In this document: positions 40,749-50,097 of the stretch, piece after piece
Layout: every line of letters starts with the position of its first letter
How positions within the stretch are numbered: the first letter of the stretch is position 1
Source: Pseudomonadota bacterium
GTDB lineage: Bacteria > Pseudomonadota > Alphaproteobacteria > Rhizobiales > Devosiaceae
Direction: 5' to 3'
Length of the DNA: 64,000 bases
NCBI GenBank assembly: GCA_023388175.1
Contig: JAEWGT010000009.1
Coordinates: 310,001 to 374,000 of the forward strand
Program-made: the position numbers and the translations under genes
Notes under the pieces: model-generated
Seen by the model: only the letters and a program-made list of their open reading frames with translations
What the model was told of the DNA's origin: nothing
Databases searched by the model: none

Positions 40749-43363
40749 TTGTGAACTCCGGAAACGGTGCAGGCAGGAAGGGGATCGTCAGGCGTTGGCC
40801 AGGTCGCTACGCGCCCGCGGGCGCGGCGCTGGCGCTCCACCGCGGGATCAGGAACCGGCACCGCATCGAGCAGCACTCTGGTATAGGGGTGGCCGGGAGC
40901 GCCGATTATCTGCGCCGTGTCTCCCAATTCCAGCATCTGCCCACCATACATAACCCCGATACGATCGCTGAGTTCGGCAACCACGGCCAGGTCATGCGCC
41001 ACCAACAGATAGGCAACGCCCAGTTCACGCTTGAGCTCGCCCAGCAACGCCATGATGTCGCGCTGAATGGAGACATCGAGTGCCGATACCGGCTCGTCGA
41101 GAACAACAAGTTTTGGTTCAAGCATCAGGGCGCGGGCAATTGCAATGCGCTGGCGCTGGCCGCCTGAAAACTCGTGTGGGAAGCGGTCCAGCGAAGAGAC
41201 CGGCATGCGGACTTGGTCGAGCACCTTCCGGGCCTGGCCTTCGCCTTTTCCGCCGCCATGGATCTGTGCTGGTTCCGCCAGTAGCTCGCCCACAGTCATG
41301 CGCGGATCGAGCGAGGCATAAGGGTCCTGGAATACGACCGACATGTCGCGGCTGGCTTTCAGCCGTGCCCGTGACGTTGCGAGGTCCTGCCCCTGAAAGA
41401 CCACGCGACCGGCGCTGGGCGTGAAGAGGCCGAGCACGGTGTTGAGCAATGTCGTCTTGCCCGACCCGGATTCCCCGACGATCCCGAGCGTTTCGCCCGG
41501 CATGAGGTCGAAGGAGACGTTGCACAATGCGTGGATGATCCGATCGCTTTCAGACAGCGTCTTGCTGCGTGGCCGCACGAAATGCCTCGACAGGCCGTCG
41601 ACCTGCAGCAGGGGCTCCGTCTGCGGCACAGGTGCGGCCTCGGCCTTGACCACCTGATCGAGCCGCGGAGCAAGGTTGAGCAACCTCTTCGTATAGTCGT
41701 GCTCCGGCGCAGCGAAGAGATTTTGGACCGGTTGCTGCTCGACGATCCTGCCCTCGCGCATGACCGCGACGCGATCGGCCACGCCCGCGACCAAGGCCAG
41801 GTCATGGGTGATGAACAGCATGGCCGCGCCTGTACGTTCACGCGCGATGCGCAGGCTATCCAGAACCTGAGCCTGCACCGTTACATCGAGCGCCGTCGTC
41901 GGTTCATCGGCGATAATCAGGTCCGGCTTATGGACCATGGCCATGGCAATGACGACGCGCTGCCGAATGCCGCCCGACATCTGGTGCGGATACTGGTCAA
42001 GCCGGCTTTCCGGGTCGCGTATGGCCATCAGGCTCATCAGCTCGGTCGCACAGCGGCGGCTTTCGGCTGCAGAGATGGGACCAGCCACGGCCAGGGTCTC
42101 ATGGAACTGAGCGCCGATGGTCAGCACCGGATTGAGGCTGGTGGACGGGTCCTGCAGAATGGTGGCTATGCGCTTCCCGCGATATTGCCGCCATTGCGCG
42201 AAGTCGAGGTTGGTCGTGTCCTTGCCGTCGAACAGGACAGTGCCACGAGCCTGGGCACCGACCGGCAGGAGTCCGGCAATGGCCAGCGACGTCAGCGACT
42301 TGCCCGAGCCGGATTCCCCGACCAGGGCCAGCACTTCGCCACGCGCAATATGCAGGTCTATGCCATCGACCGACGGGCGTTCGGCGTTGGGGAAGGTGAC
42401 ACTGAAGCCTGCCAATTCCACGACGCTGCCGGGCTGGGTCGCCGCCGGTGGTGTTCCATGGCGCAATCGTGTGCGATGGGCGACCAGCGGGTTGGTCGGC
42501 GTCGCCTTGGGATTGAAAGCGTCGCGCAGGCCCTCCCCGACATAGTTGATCGAGAGCACGATGAGGATGATCAGAATGCCCGGTGCATAGAAGAGCCAAG
42601 GTCGGGTCATGACCGCGGTCTGCGCGTTCGAGATCAGCAGGCCCAGCGATGTATCGGGTGGCCTGACGCCAAAGCCGAGGAAGGAAAGGCCGGTTTCCGA
42701 TAGAATCGCCACACCCACCAGCAATGCGGTGGAGACGATGATGTGGTCGGCCACATTGGGGATCATGTGACGGGCCATGATGCGGACCGGCCCGGCGCCC
42801 ATCACTTTGGCGGCCTTGATATAAGGCATTTCACGCAGCGACAGGGAGACGCCGCGCACCAGCCGTGCAACCGATGTCCAGAACAGCGCGCCTAGAACCA
42901 GAGACAGGCCAAGCCAGGAGACACCTGAATTGCTCATCGCATTGCCCAGGAATGCGGCAAGGGCGATGGTTGGAATGGTGAGGACCAGATCGACCAGACG
43001 CATGATCGAGGCGTCGACCACTCCACCCACATAGCCGGAGATGACACCCAGAACCGTACCGATCAGGCTGGCGAGCAGGGCGACGGTGCCGGCGATCAGC
43101 AATGATTGCTGCATGCCGCGCATGGCCATGGCCAGCATGTCTCGTCCCAGCGTATCGGTGCCCAGCGGGTGGGCCCAGGACGGGGGCTGCGAAAGGTCCG
43201 GGGTAATTTCGGCATAGCCATAATACCAGAGCATCGGGCCGAATATGGCCACCAAGACCAGTGCCAAAAGAATGGTGAGGCCAATCATGGCCATGGGATT
43301 GGCGCGGAAGCGTCTCAGTGCCATGGCAAGACGCGAGCGCGGCGCGGATTCAGGCCTGGCCAT
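40745..43363 (-). CDS. Triple fusion: DppC-like permease + DppD-like ATPase + DppF-like ATPase
   Basis: A single 872-residue frame holds three proteins that are normally separate. Residues about 1-300 are a DppC-like permease (GTDTLGRDM, contact loop MPYIKAAKVMGAGPVRI). Residues about 320-580 are the first ATPase (GESGSGKS, QMSGGIRQR, IIADEPTTALD). Residues about 590-860 are the second ATPase (GESGSGKT, EFSGGQRQR, VVLDEPVSALD). All nucleotide motifs are intact. The ATG at 43363 overlaps the DppB stop by 14 bases; a longer frame to 43405 would lie inside DppB. Together with DppB it makes a complete importer in two chains. The fusion fixes a 1:1:1 ratio. Confidence 0.93.
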   Translation of the reverse strand: MARPESAPRSRLAMALRRFRANPMAMIGLTILLALVLVAIFGPMLWYYGYAEITPDLSQPPSWAHPLGTDTLGRDMLAMAMRGMQQSLLIAGTVALLASLIGTVLGVISGYVGGVVDASIMRLVDLVLTIPTIALAAFLGNAMSNSGVSWLGLSLVLGALFWTSVARLVRGVSLSLREMPYIKAAKVMGAGPVRIMARHMIPNVADHIIVSTALLVGVAILSETGLSFLGFGVRPPDTSLGLLISNAQTAVMTRPWLFYAPGILIILIVLSINYVGEGLRDAFNPKATPTNPLVAHRTRLRHGTPPAATQPGSVVELAGFSVTFPNAERPSVDGIDLHIARGEVLALVGESGSGKSLTSLAIAGLLPVGAQARGTVLFDGKDTTNLDFAQWRQYRGKRIATILQDPSTSLNPVLTIGAQFHETLAVAGPISAAESRRCATELMSLMAIRDPESRLDQYPHQMSGGIRQRVVIAMAMVHKPDLIIADEPTTALDVTVQAQVLDSLRIARERTGAAMLFITHDLALVAGVADRVAVMREGRIVEQQPVQNLFAAPEHDYTKRLLNLAPRLDQVVKAEAAPVPQTEPLLQVDGLSRHFVRPRSKTLSESDRIIHALCNVSFDLMPGETLGIVGESGSGKTTLLNTVLGLFTPSAGRVVFQGQDLATSRARLKASRDMSVVFQDPYASLDPRMTVGELLAEPAQIHGGGKGEGQARKVLDQVRMPVSSLDRFPHEFSGGQRQRIAIARALMLEPKLVVLDEPVSALDVSIQRDIMALLGELKRELGVAYLLVAHDLAVVAELSDRIGVMYGGQMLELGDTAQIIGAPGHPYTRVLLDAVPVPDPAVERQRRARGRVATWPTPDDPLPACTVSGVHK

Positions 43364-44336
43364 AGCGCACCCTCGGATCGATAGCGGCATAGATAATATC
43401 GGCAAGCAGGTTGAAGAGGACCACCGCCAGGGCGGCTATCAGCAGCCAGGCCATCACGGCGTTCGCATCGCGGTTGGCGATGGATTCGAGGAGGAAGCCG
43501 CCCATGCCGCGCCACTGAAAAACGGTTTCGGTGATGACCACACCGGACAGCAGGGCCGGCAGGTCAAGTGCGACCACCGTGACGATGGGGATGAGTGCCG
43601 GACGTACGACATGGGCGCCGACGATGCGATTGCGCGACAGACCCCGCAGGACAGCGAAGCGGACATGGTCGCTCGACAACGACTCGATAACAGCTGTGCG
43701 CTGGTAGCGGCTCCAGCTTGCGAAATGGATCATGGTCAGGACGATGGTCGGGAGAATGAGATGGCCGGCCATGTTCAGCACCAGTGGCAGGAATTCCTGA
43801 GGCGCAGGCACCGATACATCGCCCACAGTGAACAGGATGCGGGTATTGGCGGCTCTGTTGAGGACGATGCCGCCCTGTTTGAGCAGGATAGCCAGCCAAA
43901 AGGAGGGCAGGGCTATGAGAATGAAGGCCGATGTCGATATGAGATGGTCAGCGACGCGATTGCGATAGAGCGCAGCGATCGTCCCCGCAATGAGCGCGAG
44001 AACCGTTGCGATGACGATAGCCGTCGTCACCAGGCGCAGGGTTACGTTGACCCGCGGCGCAAGTTCGGCGCCGATATTCTGGTTGGGCTTCACTGACGGG
44101 CCGAAGTCGCCCTGCATGACACCGGCCAGCCAGGTGACGTATCTGACAGGAATAGGCTGGTCGAGGCCAAGGCGAGCCTCTTCAGCGGCAATGACATTGT
44201 CGGGGACGGGCGGCTGGCGGTCGCGAAGTTCGCCCAGCGGGTCGCCGGCAAGGGCGACCAGCGTAAAGACCACAAAGGTCGAGACGAGGAGAATCGCCAG
44301 ACTGTTGATGAGCCTTCGGCCGATCAGGGCAAGCAT
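43350..44336 (-). CDS. Peptide-type ABC transporter permease (DppB-like)
   Basis: This 328-residue inner-membrane protein has the DppB start LIGRRLINSLAILLVSTFVVF, the periplasmic segment EARLGLDQPIPVRYVTWL typical of this family, and six segments overall. The contact region is YQRTAVIESLSSDHVRFAVL with a changed EAA core. It lies 27 bases after the second binding-protein gene and overlaps the fusion gene. Confidence 0.94.
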   Translation of the reverse strand: MLALIGRRLINSLAILLVSTFVVFTLVALAGDPLGELRDRQPPVPDNVIAAEEARLGLDQPIPVRYVTWLAGVMQGDFGPSVKPNQNIGAELAPRVNVTLRLVTTAIVIATVLALIAGTIAALYRNRVADHLISTSAFILIALPSFWLAILLKQGGIVLNRAANTRILFTVGDVSVPAPQEFLPLVLNMAGHLILPTIVLTMIHFASWSRYQRTAVIESLSSDHVRFAVLRGLSRNRIVGAHVVRPALIPIVTVVALDLPALLSGVVITETVFQWRGMGGFLLESIANRDANAVMAWLLIAALAVVLFNLLADIIYAAIDPRVRYGQA

Positions 44337-44363
44337 GTCATCCTCCTCATCATGATGGTTGGA

Positions 44364-45857
44364 TCAAGCGGTTGCAACAGGGCGGATACGACCCCAGTGC
44401 CACCAGGGAATGGAGTAATCGAGCTGGTCGGCCCAGCCGAAGAAACGCTTGGACCGGGCATAATAGGTGCCGTACCACAGCAATGGCACGAATTCGCAAT
44501 CCCTTTGCCAGACAGCCTGAAGCTGTTTGTAGGCCGCGCCGCGCCCCTCGCGGGTCAAGGCTGTGCGGCCGGCTTCGTACGCCGCGTCGGCATCCTTGTT
44601 GTGGTGCAGGCCCATATTATTGAGGCCGGTGGACGAATACTTGGTCGCGGTGATTTCGATGTCGGGCGACATGGTGCCACCCACGATGTAAAGATCGAAA
44701 TCGTGCTCGCGGCGGATGCGCTTGGACCATTCGACAGCCGAAAGTCCCTCATATTCGACCGTGAAGCCGACTTCGGACAGGTTCTTGGCGACGATCTCCG
44801 ACAGCTTTTTGTGGCCGTAGAAACTGTCCATGTAGAACATGCGCAGGGTGCCGCGCGACCCCGTGGCATCTCGCTTCATACCGCTTTCATCAAGCAGGCG
44901 GTCGGCCTCGGCCAGGTCATGTGCGGGTGCTTTGGCATCCGGATTGAAGGCCCATTCGACGCTGCCCAGAAGGTAGTGGTCCCAGGCAAAGCTGACGCCG
45001 GGATCCGTGATCTTGGCGATGTCGGCGCGGTTGACGGCTCGGGCGATGGCCTCGCGGCGGCGCTGGTCGGCCCACAATTCGCTGCCGTGATTGAAGTCGA
45101 GCAGGGCCATGCCTGGCCCCTTGCCCTTCATGACCTCGACATTGTCTGCGCCCTCCACCAGATGCAGGCGGTCATAGGTGAGTGTATCCTGCGGGAAGAA
45201 ATCGGCTTCGCCGCGCACCACCATTTTCACGCATTCGTCGCGGTCCGGCTGGATCTTGAGGATCAGCCGATCGATCTCGGGCTGCGGGCCCCAGTGGTCC
45301 TTGACCTTTTCAAGAATGATCTGCTTGCCCTTTTCCCATTCGACAAGGCGAAAAGGACCCGAGCCAACCGGCTTGAGATTGTAAGGGTTGGTGTCCCAGT
45401 CGGTGCCTTCATAGAGGTGGCGTGGCAGGATATGGGAAAAGATGAAATTGCCCAACTGCACCAGGAAGCCGGAATTGGGGCCGGTCAGATGATAGTCTAC
45501 GGTGTAGTCGTTGACGGCCACGATGTCCTCGACATCGGTGAGGAACATGGCGCCGGTATAGCCCATCTTCTTGGCGTGCAGATGAGTATAAACCACGTCG
45601 TGGGCCGTCATCGGCACGCCATCCTGCCAGCGCGCTGCCTGATTGAGATGGAAGCGCCAGCGGCGGGCGCCGTCCAGCATTTCCCAGTGAGTGGCGAGGT
45701 CAGGATAGGAACCGTTAAAATTGTACCACTCTGTCAGCACCATCCGATTGTAGATGTTGTTGCAGACGAGGTAGCCGGCAGTGGCGGTGTAGTTGCGGTG
45801 CACGTCGTTGAAATGCACAGCGTCGTGGGGCGTCGCCACGACGAAGTCGATGGTCAT
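44364..45857 (-). CDS. Family 5 substrate-binding protein without a signal peptide
   Basis: This 497-residue protein has a family 5 fold: RWRFHLNQAARWQDGVPMTA, PVGSGPFRLVEWEKGK, and a C-terminal half with LDFNHGSELWADQRRREAIA. From the ATG at 45857 it starts MTIDFVVATPHDAVHFND, with no hydrophobic export signal. The in-frame sequence upstream to 45959 is also not a signal peptide. It may use another route, act in the cytoplasm, or have lost its leader. It follows a signal-bearing family 5 protein in the same operon and precedes DppB. Confidence 0.88.
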   Translation of the reverse strand: MTIDFVVATPHDAVHFNDVHRNYTATAGYLVCNNIYNRMVLTEWYNFNGSYPDLATHWEMLDGARRWRFHLNQAARWQDGVPMTAHDVVYTHLHAKKMGYTGAMFLTDVEDIVAVNDYTVDYHLTGPNSGFLVQLGNFIFSHILPRHLYEGTDWDTNPYNLKPVGSGPFRLVEWEKGKQIILEKVKDHWGPQPEIDRLILKIQPDRDECVKMVVRGEADFFPQDTLTYDRLHLVEGADNVEVMKGKGPGMALLDFNHGSELWADQRRREAIARAVNRADIAKITDPGVSFAWDHYLLGSVEWAFNPDAKAPAHDLAEADRLLDESGMKRDATGSRGTLRMFYMDSFYGHKKLSEIVAKNLSEVGFTVEYEGLSAVEWSKRIRREHDFDLYIVGGTMSPDIEITATKYSSTGLNNMGLHHNKDADAAYEAGRTALTREGRGAAYKQLQAVWQRDCEFVPLLWYGTYYARSKRFFGWADQLDYSIPWWHWGRIRPVATA

Positions 45858-45924
45858 TGAAAGCTCGTTCTGTGGGAGGGGGAAGCGGGAGCAGGACAGT
45901 GCCTGCTCCCGGGCCAGGTCAGGA

Positions 45925-47571
45925 TCAGTCGGCGGCCCTAAGGCCCCATTCCTCGACATTCATCGTCGTGCCGTATTTGGACGGATTGACGAAGATATTG
46001 GCATAGTTGTCCGAATAGACCGCCATGTTGGTAATAGGGAAGAGGGGCACGACGACGCCGTCGGCCAGGAGAGCCCGGTCGAGTTCATTGGTCAGGCGCG
46101 CCGTTTCGGCTTCATCGAGGGTGACCGAAATCTCCTCGACCAGACCATCAACTTCCTCGGATGAGTAGCCGAAATAGTTACGGGCAGCCCCGGTCTGGTA
46201 CCACTGGGCCAGTGAGAGCGCGCCAAGGTCGAGCGCGGTGGCAGTGGTGTAGATGTCGAAATTGCCGGCCTGGGCCTCTGGCGAATAACGCGAGCGGTCA
46301 GCGGCATCGATGAAGGCCGTGATGCCGATCCTGGCCAGTTGAGCCTGAGCCAGTTCGGCCAGCTGCACGCGGATCGGATCGATCGAATAGGTCAGGATCT
46401 CGATATCGCGCAGCGGTATGCCTTCGGGTGTCACGAGCTTGCCGTCGACAATGCTATAACCAGCCCCCTCGAGCAGTGCGATCGCACCTTCGATGTCGCC
46501 GGTCCCGACACCGGTCGCGCCAGTATTGTCCTCAAGCTCGGCCTGACCCGGGATATATGCCGAGCTGGTCATCGGCACGGCGCCGTCGACATATTGGCCA
46601 ACAGTGCGATTGGTCATGTCGGCAATATCGAGCGCCATGGTCATGGCCTTGCGCAGGGCGCCATCGCCCATGATGTCGCCACTGGCCTTGAGGCTGAAGT
46701 GGTAATAGGTCAGCGTTGGGCCAATCTCCACGTTATAGCCGAACATCTGGTTGACCTGCTCCACCGTATCGAGCGTGGCGCCGCCATAGACGGCGTTGAT
46801 CTCACCATTCTCGAGCGCCGTGATCTGTTCGCCCACCGAGGAGATGTAGCGGAAGCGAATGGTGTCGAGATGGGCCGGATTGCCATACCAGGCTGGGTTC
46901 CGGACGAGATTCATGACCACGCCCTCTTCATAGCTGTCCACCATGTAGGGGCCGCCAGAGACCGTGGGCACATTCTCGGACAGGCCGACATTGAACGAGG
47001 TGGCGAGATCGCCATAAGCCTCGGCCACATGGGCAGGCAGGATGAATGGAAAGAGCGTCTTCCAGGGCGCAAACGGCGCTTCGAAAGTGATGCGGACCAG
47101 CTTTTCGCTGTCATCGCTCTCGATCGAGGACACCAGATCATAACCCTGGGTGAAAGCGGCAGAACAGTCGGCGCAGGCGCGCGGGTCCTGGACCTGCTGT
47201 GTATAGCGGAAATCGGCGACAGTGATGGGCGTTCCGTCCGACCACACGGCCTCGTCGCGGATCACATATTCCACGATCATCGGCTCGGTGCTGACCACGT
47301 CGGCAGAAACCAGAAACTGGCTGTTGAGCGTGACGCCGGCATCGGTCCCGGTCAGAAACGGATGGGGATAGAGCGGCCACTGCTGCTGGCGGTTGGTTGT
47401 AATATCACCGGTAGCGGAAACCGGGTTCCAGTTCGGCGGGGAATTGGTTGAGGCCAGGATCAGTTCGCCACCGTCGGTAACGGCAACGGGCTGTGCGAGG
47501 GCGGGAGCGGCCAGGGCAGCCAGAGCAAGTGTCAGGACAGCCAGCGAGCATGAAGAACGGGCAGACGACAA
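45925..47571 (-). CDS. Family 5 substrate-binding protein (peptide/opine type)
   Basis: This 548-residue protein has a signal peptide (SLAVLTLALAALAAPALAQ). The mature part has the family 5 landmarks IRDEAVWSDGTPITVADFRY, VSGGPYMVDSYEEG and GALRKAMTMALDIADM. A cysteine pair in RACADCSAA may form a disulfide. The start is a TTG at 47571 with AAAGGAAA upstream; no ATG is available in frame before the signal core. It is the first gene of the operon binding protein-binding protein-DppB-DppCDF-RidA. The ligand is unknown. Confidence 0.9.
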   Translation of the reverse strand: MSSARSSCSLAVLTLALAALAAPALAQPVAVTDGGELILASTNSPPNWNPVSATGDITTNRQQQWPLYPHPFLTGTDAGVTLNSQFLVSADVVSTEPMIVEYVIRDEAVWSDGTPITVADFRYTQQVQDPRACADCSAAFTQGYDLVSSIESDDSEKLVRITFEAPFAPWKTLFPFILPAHVAEAYGDLATSFNVGLSENVPTVSGGPYMVDSYEEGVVMNLVRNPAWYGNPAHLDTIRFRYISSVGEQITALENGEINAVYGGATLDTVEQVNQMFGYNVEIGPTLTYYHFSLKASGDIMGDGALRKAMTMALDIADMTNRTVGQYVDGAVPMTSSAYIPGQAELEDNTGATGVGTGDIEGAIALLEGAGYSIVDGKLVTPEGIPLRDIEILTYSIDPIRVQLAELAQAQLARIGITAFIDAADRSRYSPEAQAGNFDIYTTATALDLGALSLAQWYQTGAARNYFGYSSEEVDGLVEEISVTLDEAETARLTNELDRALLADGVVVPLFPITNMAVYSDNYANIFVNPSKYGTTMNVEEWGLRAAD

Positions 47572-47693
47572 CGGAATTTCCTTTCCTCAGCACGGCTGAG
47601 AAATGTGGTGGAACAGGCGGCGGAACGCGCCTTAGGCGACCCTTCGGCGCTATAGTCAGGCTAGACTCGGCCTTTTGTTTTGGTCAATATAAC

Positions 47694-47709
47694 TATGTTC
47701 ATAAACATA
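47694..47709. promoter_or_regulatory. Candidate operator of the MocR-like regulator
   Basis: TATGTTCATAAACATA has matching 6-bp arms (TATGTT, AACATA) and lies 23 bases upstream of the regulator start in the AT-rich gap shared with the peptide-type importer operon. One site could serve both divergent promoters. Confidence 0.5.
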
Positions 47710-47731
47710 TTGTTCTTATGAAAGGAACGTG

Positions 47732-49078
47732 ATGCTCGAGCGGATCGTCAAGCGTGTCCCGATGCGCAATCCACGCGCCCTGAGCCGGACCATCATGGAA
47801 ATGGTGGCAGAGGGCGAGCTGGCGGCGGGCATGCGCATGCCCACGGTACGCGATGTCGCAGCGGCCCTTGGCATGAGCCCTGCTGGTGTTGCCGCGGCCT
47901 GGCGTGAGCTGGTGGACTGGCGCGTACTCGAAACCCGGCGCCGGGGCGGCACGACCGTTCTGGGTCCGGCTCTGGCGCGCCGCGCCACCCGTTACGACGT
48001 GATGATGAAGGCCTCGCAGGGCATTCCGCTTAACCTGGGCCATTTGACACCTGACAAGACAATTCTGCCGCCGCTGGACCGCGCCTTTGCAGCGTCCCTC
48101 GCTGATGCCAGCCTTCACGAAGCCACGCCCACCCCCATCAGTGCCGTGCTGCGCGAAACTGTAGAGCCAAACTGGCCGTTCCAGCCCAGTTTCATGATGG
48201 CGACGCATGGTGGTATCGCTGCGGCGGAACTGGCCTTGCAGACCTCGATACGACCGGGAGACCGCGTCATCGTGGATTCCCCTACAGTGTCACGCATCCT
48301 CGATATCCTGGAGGCTTTGGGCGCGCAGGCTGTGCCGGTGACATATCGGAACGGCGGTCCTGATCTGGACGAGTTGAAGAAGGCCTTGGCCATGCGGCCC
48401 GCCGCCTTCGTCTATCAGCCGATCGGCAATCACCCGACCGGCTTTTCCGTTACCGCGGACTGGATCAACAAGGCCGCGGCGCTTTTGGCCGAGGCGCATA
48501 TGCCGATCATCGAACTGGTGCAGGCGCCGCTCATGCATGCACAGCCCTGGTTGTCGCTCGGCACGCGGCTGCCGCGGATCGTGGTGCATGTGCAAGCCTA
48601 CAACTTCTTCACCGGCGCCGACCTGCGCGTTGGCGTTGCGGGCGGCAGCGATTACTACATTGAACGCATGTGGCAGAAGCTGACCTTTTCCTCCGGCTGG
48701 GTCAGTCGCATCCTGCAAAATGCCTTGGCCTTTCAGCTGTCGGATGCCGAGGCCCTGAACGATGTGCGGGCCTATACCGATATCTGCCGGGCTCGGCACC
48801 AGGCCATGCTAGGCAGTCTGCGGCGAGTGGGTTTTGATCTGCCACAGACCGATGGTCCGACCATCTGGTTGCCAGTGCCGGACGAATATGTCGTCACAAA
48901 TCAGCTCTCGAGCCGAGGAATCGTCCTCCATCCCGGGAGCTATTTCTCGCCCACCCCGCTGGACAGCGACCATGTTCTTATCAACGGATCGGCGCTGGGT
49001 GGTGGGCAGGACATGGTCGCCGACACCATCGCGTCCATAGTGTCGGCAATCTCGCCGCGCGTGCTGATGCCTGGATGA
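47732..49078 (+). CDS. MocR-type regulator with an aminotransferase domain lacking the PLP lysine
   Basis: This 448-residue protein has a GntR winged helix at residues about 20-70 (MRMPTVRDVAAALGMSPAGV) and a fold-type I aminotransferase-like domain after it (FVYQPIGNHPTGFSV corresponds to the NPTG block). At the place where MocR proteins have SFSKTLxPGLRIG, this one reads AYNFFTGADLRVG: the Schiff-base Lys is replaced by Phe. It probably cannot bind PLP covalently and may sense another ligand. The start ATG 47732 has AAGGA five bases upstream. It is divergent from the peptide-type importer operon, which it likely controls. Confidence 0.88.
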   Translation: MLERIVKRVPMRNPRALSRTIMEMVAEGELAAGMRMPTVRDVAAALGMSPAGVAAAWRELVDWRVLETRRRGGTTVLGPALARRATRYDVMMKASQGIPLNLGHLTPDKTILPPLDRAFAASLADASLHEATPTPISAVLRETVEPNWPFQPSFMMATHGGIAAAELALQTSIRPGDRVIVDSPTVSRILDILEALGAQAVPVTYRNGGPDLDELKKALAMRPAAFVYQPIGNHPTGFSVTADWINKAAALLAEAHMPIIELVQAPLMHAQPWLSLGTRLPRIVVHVQAYNFFTGADLRVGVAGGSDYYIERMWQKLTFSSGWVSRILQNALAFQLSDAEALNDVRAYTDICRARHQAMLGSLRRVGFDLPQTDGPTIWLPVPDEYVVTNQLSSRGIVLHPGSYFSPTPLDSDHVLINGSALGGGQDMVADTIASIVSAISPRVLMPG

Positions 49079-49194
49079 TGGCGATACTCCACCGCCCGAT
49101 GGCATCAGCCTTGTGAGACGGAGCTGTGTTCACGGATGGCCCGTCTCGGGCGCGTTGCCAGAGGCCCCAGCCACCTCTTGCTCGTCCCTGACGA

Positions 49195-49938
49195 TTATTT
49201 TCCTCTGCTCAGCAGAGATGCGGCTTGGGGGTCCAGGTGAACGGAGGTTGCGGGGTGGGTTTGCAGAATAGATGCTGGGGCGGCGTTATCCACCGGTCCC
49301 TCGAGGCATCGTGCCACCGCTTCGGATTTTCGTTTATCCGGCACGGTGAGAATGATGGCCTTCGACTTTAAGATCTGCCGCACCGACATCGACACGGCGC
49401 GGTGTGGCACGGATTCGAGCGTTTCAAACCAGCCCTCGCCGAATTGCTGCTGGCGGCAGGCCGCATCGAGCGCCACATTGATATAGGGCGCCTCGGTGTC
49501 GAAATCGGCGGGTGGATCATTGAAGGCCAGATGGCCGTTCTCGCCGATCCCTGCAAAGCAAACGTCGATGGGGCTTTTGACGATCAAGCCCGATACGCGG
49601 GCGATCTCAGCATCAATGTCGTCGGCTTCCCCATCGATGAGCACGAATTCCTTGAAAGCCGGCACCTTGGCAAGAACCCGTTCCTTGAGATAGCGGCGGA
49701 AGCTGGCGGGATGGCTCAGCGGCAGGCCAATATATTCATCCAGATGAAAGGCCCTGACCTTGCTGAAATCGATATCGGACTTCATCAGCACATCGAGCAT
49801 TCCGAACTGGCTGGCGCCGGTCGCCAGGATGACATTGGCTTCGCCCCGTTCCGCCAATGCCGCTTTGATCGCCGCGATCCCTTCGTCGGCTGCAGATTTG
49901 GCCATGATCTCGGTGCTGTCATGAATATGGATTTGCAC
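49195..49938 (-). CDS. NagB-like glucosamine-6-phosphate deaminase family protein
   Basis: This 247-residue protein keeps LDEY (FHLDEYIGL) of NagB and has the ring-opening motif as GIGENGHLAFNDPPADF, in which the NagB Asp is Asn and the His is kept. The phosphate loop reads LATGASQ. Compared with the tandem pair at 24379 and 25164 it is closer to true NagB. It is transcribed away from the LacI gene at 50098, with a LacI-type operator in its promoter region, and belongs to the amino-sugar cluster. The start is a GTG with AGGAGAGG upstream. Confidence 0.87.
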   Translation of the reverse strand: MQIHIHDSTEIMAKSAADEGIAAIKAALAERGEANVILATGASQFGMLDVLMKSDIDFSKVRAFHLDEYIGLPLSHPASFRRYLKERVLAKVPAFKEFVLIDGEADDIDAEIARVSGLIVKSPIDVCFAGIGENGHLAFNDPPADFDTEAPYINVALDAACRQQQFGEGWFETLESVPHRAVSMSVRQILKSKAIILTVPDKRKSEAVARCLEGPVDNAAPASILQTHPATSVHLDPQAASLLSRGK

Positions 49939-49985
49939 GATGGTCCTCTCCTGAATTCACGTAAACGGTAGCAGGTTTAAAAAGT

Positions 49986-50003
49986 TACGCAACCGGTTGC
50001 ATA
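49986..50003. promoter_or_regulatory. LacI-type operator of the amino-sugar cluster, site 1
   Basis: TACGCAACCGGTTGCATA has a perfect GCAACCGGTTGC core centred on 49994/49995. It lies 48 bases upstream of the NagB-like gene and about 95 bases upstream of the LacI gene, so it may control both. Site 2 at 51187 has the same core with one change. Confidence 0.8.
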
Positions 50004-50097
50004 GACTTGCTTTGCGCGCTGGACGTTCGCTCATGCCTCAATGCTGCCATTGACAATCTCACCCGCACTGTTACGGGGAAGTGTGGGGAGCTGGCAG

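Noticed and set aside
49115..49147. GAGACGG/CCGTCTC inverted repeat between the MocR-like and NagB-like genes
   Set aside because: The loop is 19 bases, the stem is seven pairs and there is no T-run, so a terminator call is not supported.
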